Positions 49,543 through 59,579 of a stretch of 64,000 bases of DNA are shown here, one piece after another; positions within the stretch are counted from its first letter, which is position 1; each line of letters opens with the position of its first letter. The stretch is taken from NCBI RefSeq assembly GCF_004339595.1, contig NZ_SMFU01000011.1, positions 186,001-250,000 on the forward strand, written 5' to 3'. Position numbers and translations under genes: made by a program. A model generated the notes under the pieces. The model made no database searches and was not told where the DNA came from. It worked only from the letters and a program-made list of their open reading frames with translations. This DNA is from Marinobacterium mangrovicola. GTDB lineage: Bacteria > Pseudomonadota > Gammaproteobacteria > Pseudomonadales > Balneatricaceae.

Positions 49543-51096
49543 ATGAAGCAGAATTTTCCAGTCACCACTAACGAAGCGACCTTTCCCCAGGGTACCAAGC
49601 TCGTCTCATCAACCGATCTCAAGGGTGTCATCACCCACTGTAACCAGGCGTTTATCGATATCAGTGGCTTTACCAAAGAAGAGCTGCTGGGAAAATCGCA
49701 TAACATCGTGCGCCATCCCGATATGCCGCCCGAAGCGTTCGCAGCCATGTGGGGTTATCTGAAGGCGGGTAAACCCTGGATGGGGCTGGTGAAAAACCGC
49801 TGTAAGAACGGCGATTTCTACTGGGTTAGCGCCTATATCACGCCGGTGACCGAAAACGGCAACATCGTCGGCTACGAGTCGGTGCGCTCTTGTCCGGCGC
49901 GAGCGGATGTGGCGCGCGCCGAGAAGCTTTACGCCAGAGTACGGGAAGGAAAATCCTTAGGTGTTGCTGGCTATATGCCCGCTGCCAGCACCTGGTTTCT
50001 ACTGGTGGTATTCGTTCTTGCCGCAGTTCTTTTTTATCTCGGGGCCCCGCTCGGGTCTGAATTGTTGCTGGCCGCTGGCACCCTCGGTTATGCCCTGTGG
50101 AAGAAGGTTGAGTCCAGCCGCATGAGGCAATCGGTGATGCAGCTGATGGGAAACAGCTTCAGCGATGATCTGGCCGCAATCAGTTATACCGATGACAACC
50201 TGGAACTGGGGCGGATCAAGGTCGCGGTGCTGGCGCAGCAGGCCCACCTGAATGCAGTACTAACCCGGTTGGGAGAGTGCGCTGATCAGGTCAGAGCCGA
50301 GTCTCTGCAGGGCATGGATATTGCGCTTCAGGCGCAGCAGACGCTCGGTGAGCAGCAGCAGGAAACTGGCCGGGTATCCGGTGCTATCGGAGAAATGTCG
50401 AGCACCATCGCGGAAGTATCGGCCAATGTGCAGGATACCGCCGAAAAATCGGAACAGGCGCGCAGTTTCGCCAGCAGCGGATCGGCGGTGATCGAAGGCA
50501 CGCGGGTTGCGATCGATAACCTGAACTCCACTGTTCGCGATATCAGTGAGTCGGTTAACGAACTGGCTGGGGAAACCCAGGTGATCGCCGAGGCGACCAA
50601 GATCATCGAGGTGATCGCCGAGCAGACCAACCTGTTGGCATTAAACGCGGCAATCGAAGCAGCCCGGGCCGGAGAGCACGGTCGTGGCTTTGCGGTGGTG
50701 GCTGAAGAGGTGCGTAACCTGGCGCAGCGTACACAAAACTCTACCCGTGAGATCCACGCTATCATCGAGTCCCTGACCCAGCGTGCCGAGCGCTCCGTTC
50801 AGGTTGCCGCCGATGGTAACGCTGCCGCTGAAACCGGCTTGCAGCGCGTGCTGGAAGCGGAGGAAACCCTGCATCAGATTCAGTCATCGGTGGCGCATAT
50901 CGCTCAGATGGCGATGCAGATGGCGGCCGCTGTTGAAGAGCAGTCCCAGGTTTCTGACCAGATCAACGGGCAGGTGGCGCAGATCTCCAATCTGGCCGCA
51001 CGCAACCTGGAGGAGGGCGAGGAGTCCACCGCCAGTGCCCAGCGTATGGGCAGCATCGCCAACGAATTGAATGAGCTCGTGGTGCGTTTCAAATAA
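49543..51096 (+). CDS. Aer-like PAS-domain methyl-accepting chemotaxis protein
   Basis: Several ATGs are possible (49510, 49522, 49543). The last begins [30 protein letters not shown], which matches the usual start of Aer, giving 517 residues. Order: PAS domain (about 15-125, with [29 protein letters not shown] and [11 protein letters not shown]-type loop), two hydrophobic segments (about 152-192), HAMP-like linker, then a long coiled signalling domain with the conserved hairpin [42 protein letters not shown] (about 360-400). Aer senses redox through FAD. The C-terminus lacks an NWETF receptor tail. Confidence 0.92.
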   Translation: MKQNFPVTTNEATFPQGTKLVSSTDLKGVITHCNQAFIDISGFTKEELLGKSHNIVRHPDMPPEAFAAMWGYLKAGKPWMGLVKNRCKNGDFYWVSAYITPVTENGNIVGYESVRSCPARADVARAEKLYARVREGKSLGVAGYMPAASTWFLLVVFVLAAVLFYLGAPLGSELLLAAGTLGYALWKKVESSRMRQSVMQLMGNSFSDDLAAISYTDDNLELGRIKVAVLAQQAHLNAVLTRLGECADQVRAESLQGMDIALQAQQTLGEQQQETGRVSGAIGEMSSTIAEVSANVQDTAEKSEQARSFASSGSAVIEGTRVAIDNLNSTVRDISESVNELAGETQVIAEATKIIEVIAEQTNLLALNAAIEAARAGEHGRGFAVVAEEVRNLAQRTQNSTREIHAIIESLTQRAERSVQVAADGNAAAETGLQRVLEAEETLHQIQSSVAHIAQMAMQMAAAVEEQSQVSDQINGQVAQISNLAARNLEEGEESTASAQRMGSIANELNELVVRFK

Positions 51097-51335
51097 GCTC
51101 AATTGGCCGCAATGATTACTTGCCTGGAGTACGATGAGCCCGGGCTTTCCTGATATTTTCCCCCGCTGTTCGTCCGGTTCTGTGCGCTCCGCTTCTGCAC
51201 TATTAGGCAATAAATAGCGAGAATCGGGCGTTCAAAGCGGGAACCTCCTGCACTATTTTGTTATTCACAAAAAGAATGTGTGGCTGGCATGTATCTTTAT
51301 CGGAGCAGCAGTTTTCGCTTCCGTCTGATGCCGTT

Positions 51336-51366
51336 GCACTGGTCTAAACTGACTTGGCACTGGTCT
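51336..51366. promoter_or_regulatory. Direct repeats 21 bp apart upstream of the molybdenum hydroxylase operon
   Basis: GCACTGGTCT occurs at 51336-51345 and again at 51357-51366, exactly two helical turns apart, with partly similar flanks (AAACTGA and GAGTTGT). It lies about 105 bp before the iorA-like start. In-phase direct repeats are the usual site of AraC-type activators. The rest of 51097-51470 shows no gene. Confidence 0.5.
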
Positions 51367-51470
51367 GAGTTGTGGGCTCTCCACGTACCAAGCCATCTAT
51401 AACAACGAAATACATTCAAAGTCTGTCAGCCTGCTCCTGAAGGGGAGTCGGGAAGCGAAGGAGCGAACCG

Positions 51471-51968
51471 ATGATAGAAGTAACAGTCAATGGCGAAGCC
51501 CGAACGCTGGATGTTCCAGCGGACACGCCCATCCTATGGGTTCTGCGCGATACGTTGAAACTGACCGGTACACGTTTCGGTTGTGGTATGGCGCTCTGTG
51601 GTGCCTGCACCGTTCATCTGGATGGAAGCCCCATCCGCTCCTGTATGACACCGATCTCCCAGGCCCAGGGTAAGCAGATCACCACCATTGAAGCGATGGA
51701 AAACGATCCGGTTGGCCAGGCGGTGCAGCAAGCCTGGATGGATGAAGCCGTGGCTCAGTGCGGTTACTGCCAGAGCGGTCAGGTGATGAGCGCGGTATCG
51801 TTACTCAAGCGCAATCCGACCCCCAGCGACGAACAGATCGACAGCGGCATGAGCGGTAACATCTGCCGTTGTGGTACTTACCCCCGTATTCGCAAAGCGA
51901 TTCAACGTGCGGCCGAAAATGGCACTGCCAGCATCGACGAGTCCCTGTTTACGGAGGTGAAGGCATGA
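51471..51968 (+). CDS. iorA: Molybdenum hydroxylase small subunit, (2Fe-2S) protein, IorA-like
   Basis: A 165-residue protein with two iron-sulphur domains. The plant-type ferredoxin cluster ligands are C38, C43, C46 ([14 protein letters not shown]) and C58; the second cluster is formed by CGYCQSGQ and ICRCGTY near residues 97-136. This order is that of the small subunit of isoquinoline 1-oxidoreductase and related aldehyde dehydrogenases that lack a flavin subunit and pass electrons to the respiratory chain. It overlaps the large subunit start by 4 bp (ATGA). The substrate cannot be read from the sequence. Confidence 0.9.
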   Translation: MIEVTVNGEARTLDVPADTPILWVLRDTLKLTGTRFGCGMALCGACTVHLDGSPIRSCMTPISQAQGKQITTIEAMENDPVGQAVQQAWMDEAVAQCGYCQSGQVMSAVSLLKRNPTPSDEQIDSGMSGNICRCGTYPRIRKAIQRAAENGTASIDESLFTEVKA

Positions 51969-54343
51969 ATTCTTCTATTTTTCCTCGCAAATTCGATAGC
52001 GCCGACAGCACTGATGGTAAAGCCTCGGATGTGAAACTGGCCAACGTCAGTCGCCGTGGCTTCCTCAAGGGCATGACCGCAGCGGGCGCACTGGTCATCG
52101 CAGCGCGCTGGACACCCGCCTTTGCTGAAGAAGAGAAAAAGTACGGCGGCGATGCGATGCCCCACGGTACCGTTGATAACCCCGACGTCTTCATCACCAT
52201 TGAGCCCGATGGCACCGTTGGGCTGATCAATCACCGTGGTGAAATGGGTCAAGGCATCCGTACCAGCGTCGCCATGGTGATGGCCGACGAGCTCGGTGCC
52301 GACTGGGATCAGGTGGTGGTGACCCAGGCGATTGCCCATGAAGAGAAATACGGCAACCAGAATACAGACGGTTCGCGCTCCATGCGCCAGTGGTTCGACT
52401 CCCTGCGTCGTGCCGGCGCCGCTGCACGAACCATGCTGGAACAGGCCGCTGCCAAGCAGTGGGGTGTACCGGTCAGCGAGTGTAAGGCTGGCGTACATCT
52501 GGTGATGCATACACCGACCCAGCGCTCATTGACCTTCGGTGAACTGGCAACTGCAGCAGCAGACCTGCCGGTGCCGGATCGTGACACCGTGACGCTGAAG
52601 TCCCCGGAGGAATGGCGCTACATCATGCGCAAGCCGGAGGATTTTCCTCAGGGTGAGAAGAAACAGCCGCTGGCGGCGGACGGCATGGATATCCTGACCG
52701 GCCGGGCCAAGTTTGCGGCCGATGTTACCTGGGACAACATGCTCTACGCGGTAATCGCGCGCCCGCCGTCTTATGGCTCTGCGGTGAAGTCTTACGACGC
52801 CAGCGCAGCCCTGGAAGTACCCGGGGTGGTGAAGGTGATTGAGATGCCTACCGCGACCCAGCCGTCCGGTTTTGAGCCGATGGGCGGTGTTGCCGTATTG
52901 GCGGAAAATACCTGGGCAGCGATCAAGGGCCGCCGCGCGCTGACCATCGAATGGGATGATGAACCTGCCGGTGCCAATGCCAGCTATGACTCCAAGGCTT
53001 TCCGCGAACTGCTGGAAAAGCGTTCCCAGGAACCGGGTGAAGTCGCCCGTTCCACCGGGGATATTGCCGCGGCAAAGGCGGGCGCGGCTGACGCGCTCAG
53101 CGTCAACTACTATGCCCCGCATATGGCGCAGGCACCGATGGAACCGATGGCTGCCATCGTGCGGATCAACGGCGACAGCGCCGATGTCTGGACCTCGGTG
53201 CAGAACCCGCAGGCGGCCCGTGACGGTGTAGCCAAGCGGCTGGGCCTGGAGCCGGAAAAGGTCACCGTAGAGTGTGGTCTGATGGGCGGCGGTTTTGGCC
53301 GCAAAGCCAAGCCGGACTACGTATTTGAAGCGGCTGATCTGTCCAAGGCGATGGATGGTCGTCCGGTACGTGTACAGTGGACCCGTGAGGATGACCTGCA
53401 TAACGGTTTCTTCCATACCGTTGCGCTGGAGCACCTGGAAGCCTACTTCGACGACCAGGGCAAGGTCAGCGGTTGGCTGCATCGCTCCCTGGCACCGAGT
53501 ATCGGCTCGGTATTCGCGCCCAATGCGGAGCATCAGTCCGCCATGGAGCTGGGCATGGGCATCCGCAGCATGCCTTACGATATTCCGGCGATTCAGCAGG
53601 AAAGCGGTGAGGCGGAAGGACATATCCGCATCGGCTGGTTCCGTGCCGTTTACAACGTTCCGCATGCCTTTGCGATCCAGAGCTTTATTGCTGAGCTGGC
53701 GCACCAGGCGGGCCGCGACCACAAGGAGTTCCTGCTGGAGCTGCTGGGGCCGGATCGTAAGATCGACCCGCTGAGCCAGGGTGAGGTGTTTAACTACGGT
53801 GAAGATCCGGACAAGTATCCGATCAACACCGCGCGTTACCGTGCAGTGATCGAGCGGGCGACCAGGGAAGCGGGCTGGGGTAAAGAGATGCCGGCTAACC
53901 GCGGTCTTGGTCTGGCCGTGCATCAGAGCTTCGTTTCATACTGCGCCGTAGTGATGGATGTTGAGGTGACTGATGCTGGCGATGTGATCATCCACCGCGC
54001 CGATATCGCGTTCGACTGTGGTCCACAGGTCAACCCGGACCGTGTCGCCTCCCAGCTTGAAGGCGCCTGTGTCATGGGCACCGGCATCGCGATGATGACT
54101 GAGATTACCGCGAAGGATGGTGTGATCGAGCAGAACAACTTCGATACCTACCGTGTGCCGCGCATCAACCAGGTGCCTAAGGAGATCCACACCCATGCCG
54201 TGAATAACAGCGTGGATGTGCCGATGGGCGGTGTTGGTGAGCCTGGCTTGCCGCCGGTGGCACCGGCGCTGTGCAACGCGATCTTTGCCGCATCCGGCAA
54301 GCGTATTCGCAGCTTGCCTGTGGCTGATCAGCTGAAAAGCTAA
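51965..54343 (+). CDS. iorB: Molybdenum hydroxylase large subunit, IorB-like, Tat-exported
   Basis: A 792-residue molybdopterin-binding subunit. It starts at ATG 51965 overlapping iorA, and has a twin-arginine signal ([20 protein letters not shown]30/R31). Family motifs include [22 protein letters not shown] near 90, GRAKFAADV near 243, [10 protein letters not shown] near 386, [17 protein letters not shown] near 444, and the C-terminal [19 protein letters not shown] with the catalytic-type Glu at the GEPG position. IorB-type enzymes hydroxylate N-heterocycles or oxidise aldehydes in the periplasm. With the aldehyde-response island next door, aldehyde oxidation is a reasonable guess, but isoquinoline-like substrates are equally possible. 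Confidence 0.9.
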   Translation: MNSSIFPRKFDSADSTDGKASDVKLANVSRRGFLKGMTAAGALVIAARWTPAFAEEEKKYGGDAMPHGTVDNPDVFITIEPDGTVGLINHRGEMGQGIRTSVAMVMADELGADWDQVVVTQAIAHEEKYGNQNTDGSRSMRQWFDSLRRAGAAARTMLEQAAAKQWGVPVSECKAGVHLVMHTPTQRSLTFGELATAAADLPVPDRDTVTLKSPEEWRYIMRKPEDFPQGEKKQPLAADGMDILTGRAKFAADVTWDNMLYAVIARPPSYGSAVKSYDASAALEVPGVVKVIEMPTATQPSGFEPMGGVAVLAENTWAAIKGRRALTIEWDDEPAGANASYDSKAFRELLEKRSQEPGEVARSTGDIAAAKAGAADALSVNYYAPHMAQAPMEPMAAIVRINGDSADVWTSVQNPQAARDGVAKRLGLEPEKVTVECGLMGGGFGRKAKPDYVFEAADLSKAMDGRPVRVQWTREDDLHNGFFHTVALEHLEAYFDDQGKVSGWLHRSLAPSIGSVFAPNAEHQSAMELGMGIRSMPYDIPAIQQESGEAEGHIRIGWFRAVYNVPHAFAIQSFIAELAHQAGRDHKEFLLELLGPDRKIDPLSQGEVFNYGEDPDKYPINTARYRAVIERATREAGWGKEMPANRGLGLAVHQSFVSYCAVVMDVEVTDAGDVIIHRADIAFDCGPQVNPDRVASQLEGACVMGTGIAMMTEITAKDGVIEQNNFDTYRVPRINQVPKEIHTHAVNNSVDVPMGGVGEPGLPPVAPALCNAIFAASGKRIRSLPVADQLKS

Positions 54344-54396
54344 GCAGCCAGATAGCTCAGTAAGCAGCTAAGTAGAGAGGTTAATCGAAGCGTTTA

Positions 54397-55377
54397 ATGC
54401 AGCATCTCGATCTACAGGTGGTGGAGCAGGCACAGGACTGGCTTAACGCCGGGGAAACCGTCTGGTTTTGTTCTGTGCTCTCCACCTTTGGTTCATCACC
54501 CCGTGAGCCGGGTTCTATCATGGTCGCCAAGGCCGATGGCCGGCACCTGGGCTCGCTGTCCGGTGGCTGTGTCGAGGAGGACTTTCTCGAGCGGCTGCAG
54601 GCGGGGGAGTTCAGCCAGCGGGTGTGCACCGAACGATACGGTCAGCGCCGCGAGGATAACCGGCCGCAGATTCAACTGCCCTGCGGCGGCATCCTCGATG
54701 TTCTGATCGAGCGGCTTGAACCGGATGACGACAATTGTCGTCATCTGTCTGAGCTGGTGGCGGTGATGCGTGGCCGGGAGCAGAGGCTACGCCGCGTATC
54801 CCTGACCGATGGTTCCTATTCCCTGTCACCGGTTGATAGTGCAGGTGGCGACCGTGTGGAGGTTGGCGCAGAGAGCGTTAGCGTCCGGATGGGGCCTTCG
54901 CTGCGGTTGATCATTGCAGGCCTGTCCAGTGTCGCTATTCCCTGTGCGCAGTTTGCGGTCAGCCTTGGCTATGAGGTGATTGTCTGTGAGCCGCGTGAAG
55001 AGGAGTATCGCGACTTTAATCTCGACGGCGTACGGCTGGAGAAAACGCTGCCCTCGCTGTTTATCGCTCAGCCCGGCAACTGTCACCAGCAGACCGCCGT
55101 GGTGGCGATGACCCACGATCCGCGTATCGATGATCTGGCGATGATCGAGGCGGTGCGTACCGATGCGTTTTACATCGGTGTAATGGGTTCGCGCCTGACC
55201 TCCGACAAGCGCGCTGCTCGGTTGCTCTCCACCGGGGGGCTTAGCCCGGATCAACTGGCGCGTATCCAGATGCCGATCGGGCTTTCGCTGGGTAGTAAAA
55301 CCCCGGCTGAGATCGCCCTGGCGGTGATGGCCGATGTGCTTCGCGTGCAGCGTGGTAGAGATCGTAATGATCTCTGA
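54397..55377 (+). CDS. XdhC/CoxI-family molybdenum cofactor insertion protein
   Basis: A 326-residue maturation protein. The N-terminal part shows STFGSSPREPGSIMVAKADGRHLGSLSGGCVEEDFLE (about 29-67), the XdhC signature with the GGCVE motif. The C-terminal part has a Rossmann-like domain (YEVIVCEPREEEYRDF, then DAFYIGVMGSRLTSDKRAARLL). XdhC binds the molybdenum cofactor, aids its sulphuration and loads it into the hydroxylase. It follows iorB by 53 bp and overlaps the next gene by 11 bp. Confidence 0.9.
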   Translation: MQHLDLQVVEQAQDWLNAGETVWFCSVLSTFGSSPREPGSIMVAKADGRHLGSLSGGCVEEDFLERLQAGEFSQRVCTERYGQRREDNRPQIQLPCGGILDVLIERLEPDDDNCRHLSELVAVMRGREQRLRRVSLTDGSYSLSPVDSAGGDRVEVGAESVSVRMGPSLRLIIAGLSSVAIPCAQFAVSLGYEVIVCEPREEEYRDFNLDGVRLEKTLPSLFIAQPGNCHQQTAVVAMTHDPRIDDLAMIEAVRTDAFYIGVMGSRLTSDKRAARLLSTGGLSPDQLARIQMPIGLSLGSKTPAEIALAVMADVLRVQRGRDRNDL

Positions 55378-55993
55378 GCAGCCGTCGAAGGTTCTGGTTA
55401 TTGTCATGGCGGCGGGTTTTTCCCGCCGTTTTGGTAATGCCGACAAGCGTAATGCGTCGCTGAGTGATGGCCGTACCCTGCTCGCAACCACGCTGTCGCA
55501 ATTGCAGCGAGGGACTTGTGCAGCTAACTATCAACTGGCCGTGGTCATTCGGCCGGAGGATGATGCAGCGGCGCTGGGTATTCCCGAAGACTTGCCGTTG
55601 CTGCGGGCTCCTGCTGCTGAGCGAGGGTTGGGCGGCAGTATCTCCGATGCGGTGCGATCCGTGTCGGCTGATCCCGCCTTTGCGGCCATCGACAGCCTCG
55701 CCATTATGTTGGGCGATATGCCCGCGATCCAGCCGGAAACTCTGTCGATGCTAGTGGCGGCCGGCAGGCCGAATAGAATCCTTCGTCCCCGATACCAGGG
55801 GCTGCCAGGTCATCCGGTGCTGTTTGGGCGCGATTTCTGGCCTGAGTTGCTCAGCCTGGAAGGCGAGGAGGGCGCGCGCGCGGTGATCAGGGCGAACAGC
55901 GCCTCACTGTTCGCAATTGATGTGGAGGATAAGGGTGTTGTCGTTGATATTGATACGCCGGAGCAGCTTGCACAGCCACTCAGCGGCCACTAA
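55367..55993 (+). CDS. MocA/MobA-like molybdopterin nucleotidyltransferase
   Basis: A 208-residue protein with ATG at 55367, within the end of xdhC. The nucleotide-binding start VLVIVMAAGFSRRFGNADKRNASLSDGRTLL (about 6-36) and SLAIMLGDMPAI near 108 match the MocA (CTP:molybdopterin cytidylyltransferase) group, with GLPGHPVLFGRDFW near 142. It would make the cytosine dinucleotide cofactor needed by IorB-type enzymes. Tight overlap with xdhC confirms a single unit iorA-iorB-xdhC-mocA-like. Confidence 0.88.
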   Translation: MISEQPSKVLVIVMAAGFSRRFGNADKRNASLSDGRTLLATTLSQLQRGTCAANYQLAVVIRPEDDAAALGIPEDLPLLRAPAAERGLGGSISDAVRSVSADPAFAAIDSLAIMLGDMPAIQPETLSMLVAAGRPNRILRPRYQGLPGHPVLFGRDFWPELLSLEGEEGARAVIRANSASLFAIDVEDKGVVVDIDTPEQLAQPLSGH

Positions 55994-56174
55994 ACGTTTG
56001 CGTCGATTCGCGTGTTGCAAGAACTGAAAGCGTAAACGCGATATACTCTCATTCCTGTTTGGATACCCCCTCGGGCGCCTTTTTACAAACATTCCGGCCC
56101 GGGTGTTTCTGCTTCTTCAAGGTTTCGGCAGTGCCGCTCCCACAGCGCTGTCTTTGCTTTAGTTGTGATCAATT

Positions 56175-57200
56175 ATGCTGACGATACTCAAAACCCTGGC
56201 CATCGGTGTAGCGGGCGGCTGGCTGGCTACGCTGTTGCATCTGCCTTCTCCCTGGTTGCTGGGTGCCATGCTATCGGTGCTGCTGGCTATTGCGGCACGG
56301 GTGAAGGTGCATATGCCGGCCATGACCACTTCGGTGATCTCGCTGTTTCTCGGTGTTTCCATCGCCAGCGGCATTGAGGCCGATATTGTCGATCATCTGA
56401 TCGATTGGTCCGCCACCCTGCTGATGATGATCTGCATGCTGGGCGTGCTGGTTGCCATGCTGTTCAGTTTTTATCGCTACCGTTGCCGCTGGAGCGAAAG
56501 TGACGCGCTGCTGAGTTCGGTGCCTGGTAACCTGGCGGTAGTGATGCTGTTTGCGGTGCAGGCCGGGCTCGATGTGAAGCGTATCGCCCTGGTGCATAGT
56601 GTCCGGCTGTTTTTCCTGGTAACCGCCTTGCCCCTGGCGTTTCCGATTACTCAGCGGTCTGAGGCTGAGCTGGTGCAGTTGCAGCCGGATTACCCGCTGC
56701 TGGCGCTGGTTTTTGCCTGCGCGTTCGCGGGAGGCTGGTGTGCTCGACGACTACGCGTACCGGCGGGCATGCTCACCGGCTCGCTGTTCACCACCCTGGT
56801 GATAAAGTTTTTGTTCGGACTCGATATGCATATACCGCCGCAGTGGTTTAACGGCGTGCTGGCGGTGCTTGGAACGGCAATCGCGGTGAGAATGGCGGGG
56901 CTGGACCTGGCGTTGCTGCGTAACACCTTCATGGGCGCGCTCGGCGGGCTGTCGCTGGCATTGATAACCTGCGGCTGCTTTGCAATGGTGCTGCATCTGG
57001 GCTTTGATGTGCCGTTGTTGCAGGCGCTGCTCTCCTACATGCCAGGCGGTATCGAGGTGATGGTGGCGATCGCGTTCAGTACCGATGTGGACCCGGTGTT
57101 TGTGGCGACCCACCAATTGGTGCGTGTGCTGGTTATGTGTTTTGCGCTGCCGTTTCTGTTTCGCTGGGTTGCAGGCCCGTCGTTAAAGGCGTCGAGTTGA
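56175..57200 (+). CDS. AbrB-family (ammonia monooxygenase-like) membrane protein
   Basis: A 341-residue integral membrane protein made of two repeats, each with LATLLHLPSPWLLGAMLSVLLAI near the start and WCARRLRVPAGMLTGSLFTTLVIKF in the second half, plus ALLSYMPGGIEVMVAIAFSTDVDPVFVATHQLVRVL near the end. This is the AbrB-duplication family (PF05145), sometimes called putative ammonia monooxygenase; it is a putative transporter or regulator, not the enzyme. The frame has no flanking functional partner. Confidence 0.87.
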   Translation: MLTILKTLAIGVAGGWLATLLHLPSPWLLGAMLSVLLAIAARVKVHMPAMTTSVISLFLGVSIASGIEADIVDHLIDWSATLLMMICMLGVLVAMLFSFYRYRCRWSESDALLSSVPGNLAVVMLFAVQAGLDVKRIALVHSVRLFFLVTALPLAFPITQRSEAELVQLQPDYPLLALVFACAFAGGWCARRLRVPAGMLTGSLFTTLVIKFLFGLDMHIPPQWFNGVLAVLGTAIAVRMAGLDLALLRNTFMGALGGLSLALITCGCFAMVLHLGFDVPLLQALLSYMPGGIEVMVAIAFSTDVDPVFVATHQLVRVLVMCFALPFLFRWVAGPSLKASS

Positions 57201-57358
57201 GCGCTCTGTCGCAGCATCTACCTCTTCAGAATCCTGACTGGACAAACAAGGGTGCGACCGGGCGCCGTTCCCTGTAGAATTGCGCGCCAATATCGGCCCG
57301 TTTTTTACGGCGGGCATTCACTTGTGGCGCGGGGAATCCTGACCCCGGGGAGAGAGGT

Positions 57359-58234
57359 GTGAGCGAAGCACAGACGACTGTGGATAAACGTATCGATGGC
57401 AAGGCAGTAGCCGCCGAGTTGCGCAAGGAGATCGCCGGCAAGGTGACAGCGCGTCTTGAGAAGGGGTTGCCGGCTCCCGGTCTGGCAGTGGTCCTGGTGG
57501 GTGAGGATCCTGCATCCAAGGTCTACGTGGGTAGCAAAGTCAAAGCCTGCGAAGAGGTTGGTTTTCTCTCCCGTAACTACCGTCTGGAAGCGGACACCTC
57601 TGAAAGCGAACTGCTGGAGCTGATCGACACGCTGAACGCCGATCCGGAGATCCACGGTATCCTCGTACAGCTGCCGCTGCCGCAACAGATCAACGTTCAG
57701 TCAGTGATCGAGCGCATCGATCCGAAGAAAGACGTAGACGGTTTCCACCCGTATAACCTGGGTCGTCTGGCCGGTAAAGCACCGACGCTGCGCCCCTGCA
57801 CACCTTACGGCTGTATCCGTTTGCTGAAGGCTTACGGTATCGACCCAATGGGCAAAAAAGCGGTGGTTGTCGGTGCATCCAACATCGTCGGTCGTCCGGT
57901 GGCGCTGGAACTGCTGATGGAGCGTGCAACCGTAACCGTCTGCCATTCCAAAACCCAGGATCTGCCGGCTGAACTGGCCCAGGCTGATATTGTCATCGCT
58001 GCCGTGGGTATTCCCAAGTTCATCAAGGGTGAGTGGCTCAAGCAGGGCGCTGTGGTGATCGATGTGGGTATCAACCGCCTGGATACCGGCAAGCTGGTGG
58101 GTGATGTGGACTTCGATGCCGCCTATGACCGCGTTTCTGCAATTACCCCGGTTCCGGGTGGTGTCGGTCCGATGACCATCGCCTGCCTGCTGCAGAACAC
58201 CCTGGAAGCCTGTGAGGCGATGGAAGCGCAGTAA
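57359..58234 (+). CDS. folD: Bifunctional methylenetetrahydrofolate dehydrogenase/cyclohydrolase
   Basis: A 291-residue housekeeping enzyme of one-carbon metabolism that interconverts 5,10-methylene-, methenyl- and 10-formyl-THF. Starts with GTG at 57359 after GGGAGAGAG. Seen are [14 protein letters not shown] (active-site Tyr-x-x-x-Lys, about 58-71), [12 protein letters not shown] near 101, [15 protein letters not shown] near 123 and [17 protein letters not shown] near 167 (NADP fold), then [15 protein letters not shown] near 266. A typical terminator follows. Confidence 0.96.
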   Translation: MSEAQTTVDKRIDGKAVAAELRKEIAGKVTARLEKGLPAPGLAVVLVGEDPASKVYVGSKVKACEEVGFLSRNYRLEADTSESELLELIDTLNADPEIHGILVQLPLPQQINVQSVIERIDPKKDVDGFHPYNLGRLAGKAPTLRPCTPYGCIRLLKAYGIDPMGKKAVVVGASNIVGRPVALELLMERATVTVCHSKTQDLPAELAQADIVIAAVGIPKFIKGEWLKQGAVVIDVGINRLDTGKLVGDVDFDAAYDRVSAITPVPGGVGPMTIACLLQNTLEACEAMEAQ

Positions 58235-58256
58235 TCTGTTCGTTTTCCGCCTGCCG

Positions 58257-58281
58257 AAAGCGCCTTTTGAGGCGCTTTTTT
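58257..58281 (+). terminator. Terminator of folD
   Basis: AAAGCGCCT pairs with AGGCGCTTT around a short loop, followed by TTT, 22 bp after the folD stop. Confidence 0.88.
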
Positions 58282-58474
58282 GTTGCCCGCTAAAAGCCGC
58301 CGTTGGCAGCTCCTGTTTACATTTTGGTCACGCCGGTTAACGGTTTTTCGCTGTTCTCCTAAACTCATAGCTATTGCTGCCGGTCAATGCACGGCGGGGT
58401 GGTCAGGGCTTCAGGTGTTTTATATGCAACTTATCTGATCCGCGGGCTTGAAACCTTGTGGGTTTACGCTAAGA

Positions 58475-58555
58475 ATCGGGAAACGTTCAAAACAGACGTT
58501 TCATCCCGATGTTCCTGTTCCTAGATCAGCCCACGTTCAATGACGTAATAGGAAC
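58475..58555 (+). promoter_or_regulatory. Structured leader before the GTPase gene
   Basis: Two hairpins stand in series: ATCGGG-AAACGT with ACGTTT-CATCCCGAT (58475-58510, small internal loop) and GTTCCTA with TAGGAAC (58517-58555, with an inner CGT/ACG). The second ends 28 bp before the GTPase start codon. They may be a leader structure or a protein-binding element. The remainder of 58282-58474 shows nothing. Confidence 0.4.
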
Positions 58556-58583
58556 GGGCAGTGCGATGAAATGAGGAAGCGAA

Positions 58584-59579
58584 ATGGCTGACTATAAAAT
58601 ACTCTTTACCGGTTCGGTCTGCTCCGGCAAGACCACCGCCATTCGTTCGCTGAGTGATATCGAAACCATCGATACCGATGCCAGTGTCAGCGACTCGGCG
58701 ATCCGGCGTAAGCAGAAAACTACCATCGCCATGGACTACGGCGTGCTGGAGATGTCTGACAGCTCAAGGCTGCATCTCTATGGAACACCGGGGCAGGAAC
58801 GCTTCCGATTTATGTGGCAGTTGATGATGAGCGACCTGGTGCATGATGCTCAGGCGCTGGTGTTGCTGGTGGATAACACCCGTAATGATCCGTTCAAGGA
58901 CATCAGATTCTACCTGGACGAGTTTCGCGATTATCTGGTTCAGCGCCAGTTGATTATCGCCGTGACTCACTCTGACCAGCAGGCCCATCCCGATCACGCT
59001 TATTACATGAATGAGCTGAAGGGCATGGGTATTTTTACCACCGTGCTGTTTATCGATGCCCGCTACCCGGATTCAGTGCTTGAAGTGGTTAAGTCGGTTC
59101 TCGCTGAGCGTGAGCCCGATCTGAACTGGGATGAACTGGGCCAGCGCCTGATGGCGCATCGTCCGCCGGTGATTGAGGAAGAGGAAGAGAGCAGCGAAGC
59201 GCCGGTGGCGGCAGAAACCAGCGAACCGCCCGAAGTAAAACTCTTCAGCGCGGTTTCGCTGATGGATGCGGCGATGAACACTCGCGGTATCACAGGTGCC
59301 ATGCACCTGGGCGCGGATCGCAAGGTGCTTGAGACTAACATCGGTAGCATGCAGAACCAGGCGATGCTGAAGACCATGGTGAACCTGGTGGCGGCGCTGG
59401 AGAAGAAGGTTGCCTTCCTTGGGCATATCGACAACCTCGTGCTATGTGGGCCTGAGCACGAGACGCTGTCGGTGTTTGTCGAGGAGCGCCAGGCACTGGG
59501 CTTGTGTTCTGAGAAAGAGTTGAGCCTGGCGGTTGTGAAGCAGCAAGGTCAGGATCTGTTGCAGTGGAGTGGGGAATGA
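58584..59579 (+). CDS. Small GTPase with C-terminal roadblock/LC7-like domain
   Basis: A 331-residue cytosolic protein. The N-terminal 190 residues are a Ras/Arf-like GTPase of the COG2229/MglA type: P-loop GSVCSGKTT (10-18), YGTPGQERFRFMW (66-78), and THSD (128-131) in place of NKxD. After an acidic linker (about 195-215, EEEEESSEAPVAAE) comes a second domain (about 218-331) with VSLMDAAMNTRGITGAMHLGADRKVLETNIG and LVLCGPEHETLSVFVE, which resembles a roadblock/LC7 domain of the MglB type. So one chain may combine a GTPase with a regulator-like module. It overlaps the next gene by 4 bp. Process unknown; polarity or motility control by analogy with MglAB. Confidence 0.8.
   Translation: MADYKILFTGSVCSGKTTAIRSLSDIETIDTDASVSDSAIRRKQKTTIAMDYGVLEMSDSSRLHLYGTPGQERFRFMWQLMMSDLVHDAQALVLLVDNTRNDPFKDIRFYLDEFRDYLVQRQLIIAVTHSDQQAHPDHAYYMNELKGMGIFTTVLFIDARYPDSVLEVVKSVLAEREPDLNWDELGQRLMAHRPPVIEEEEESSEAPVAAETSEPPEVKLFSAVSLMDAAMNTRGITGAMHLGADRKVLETNIGSMQNQAMLKTMVNLVAALEKKVAFLGHIDNLVLCGPEHETLSVFVEERQALGLCSEKELSLAVVKQQGQDLLQWSGE

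Noticed and set aside
51354-51369. Sigma-54 promoter (TTGGCAC) before the molybdenum hydroxylase operon
   Set aside because: The -24 like TGGCAC is present but no GC element occurs at the required spacing; the direct repeat explains the similarity better.
52526-53923. 465-codon open frame antisense to the large molybdenum hydroxylase subunit
   Set aside because: It mirrors a strongly conserved gene with high GC third positions; the translation is Arg/His-rich, matches no family and has no ribosome site.
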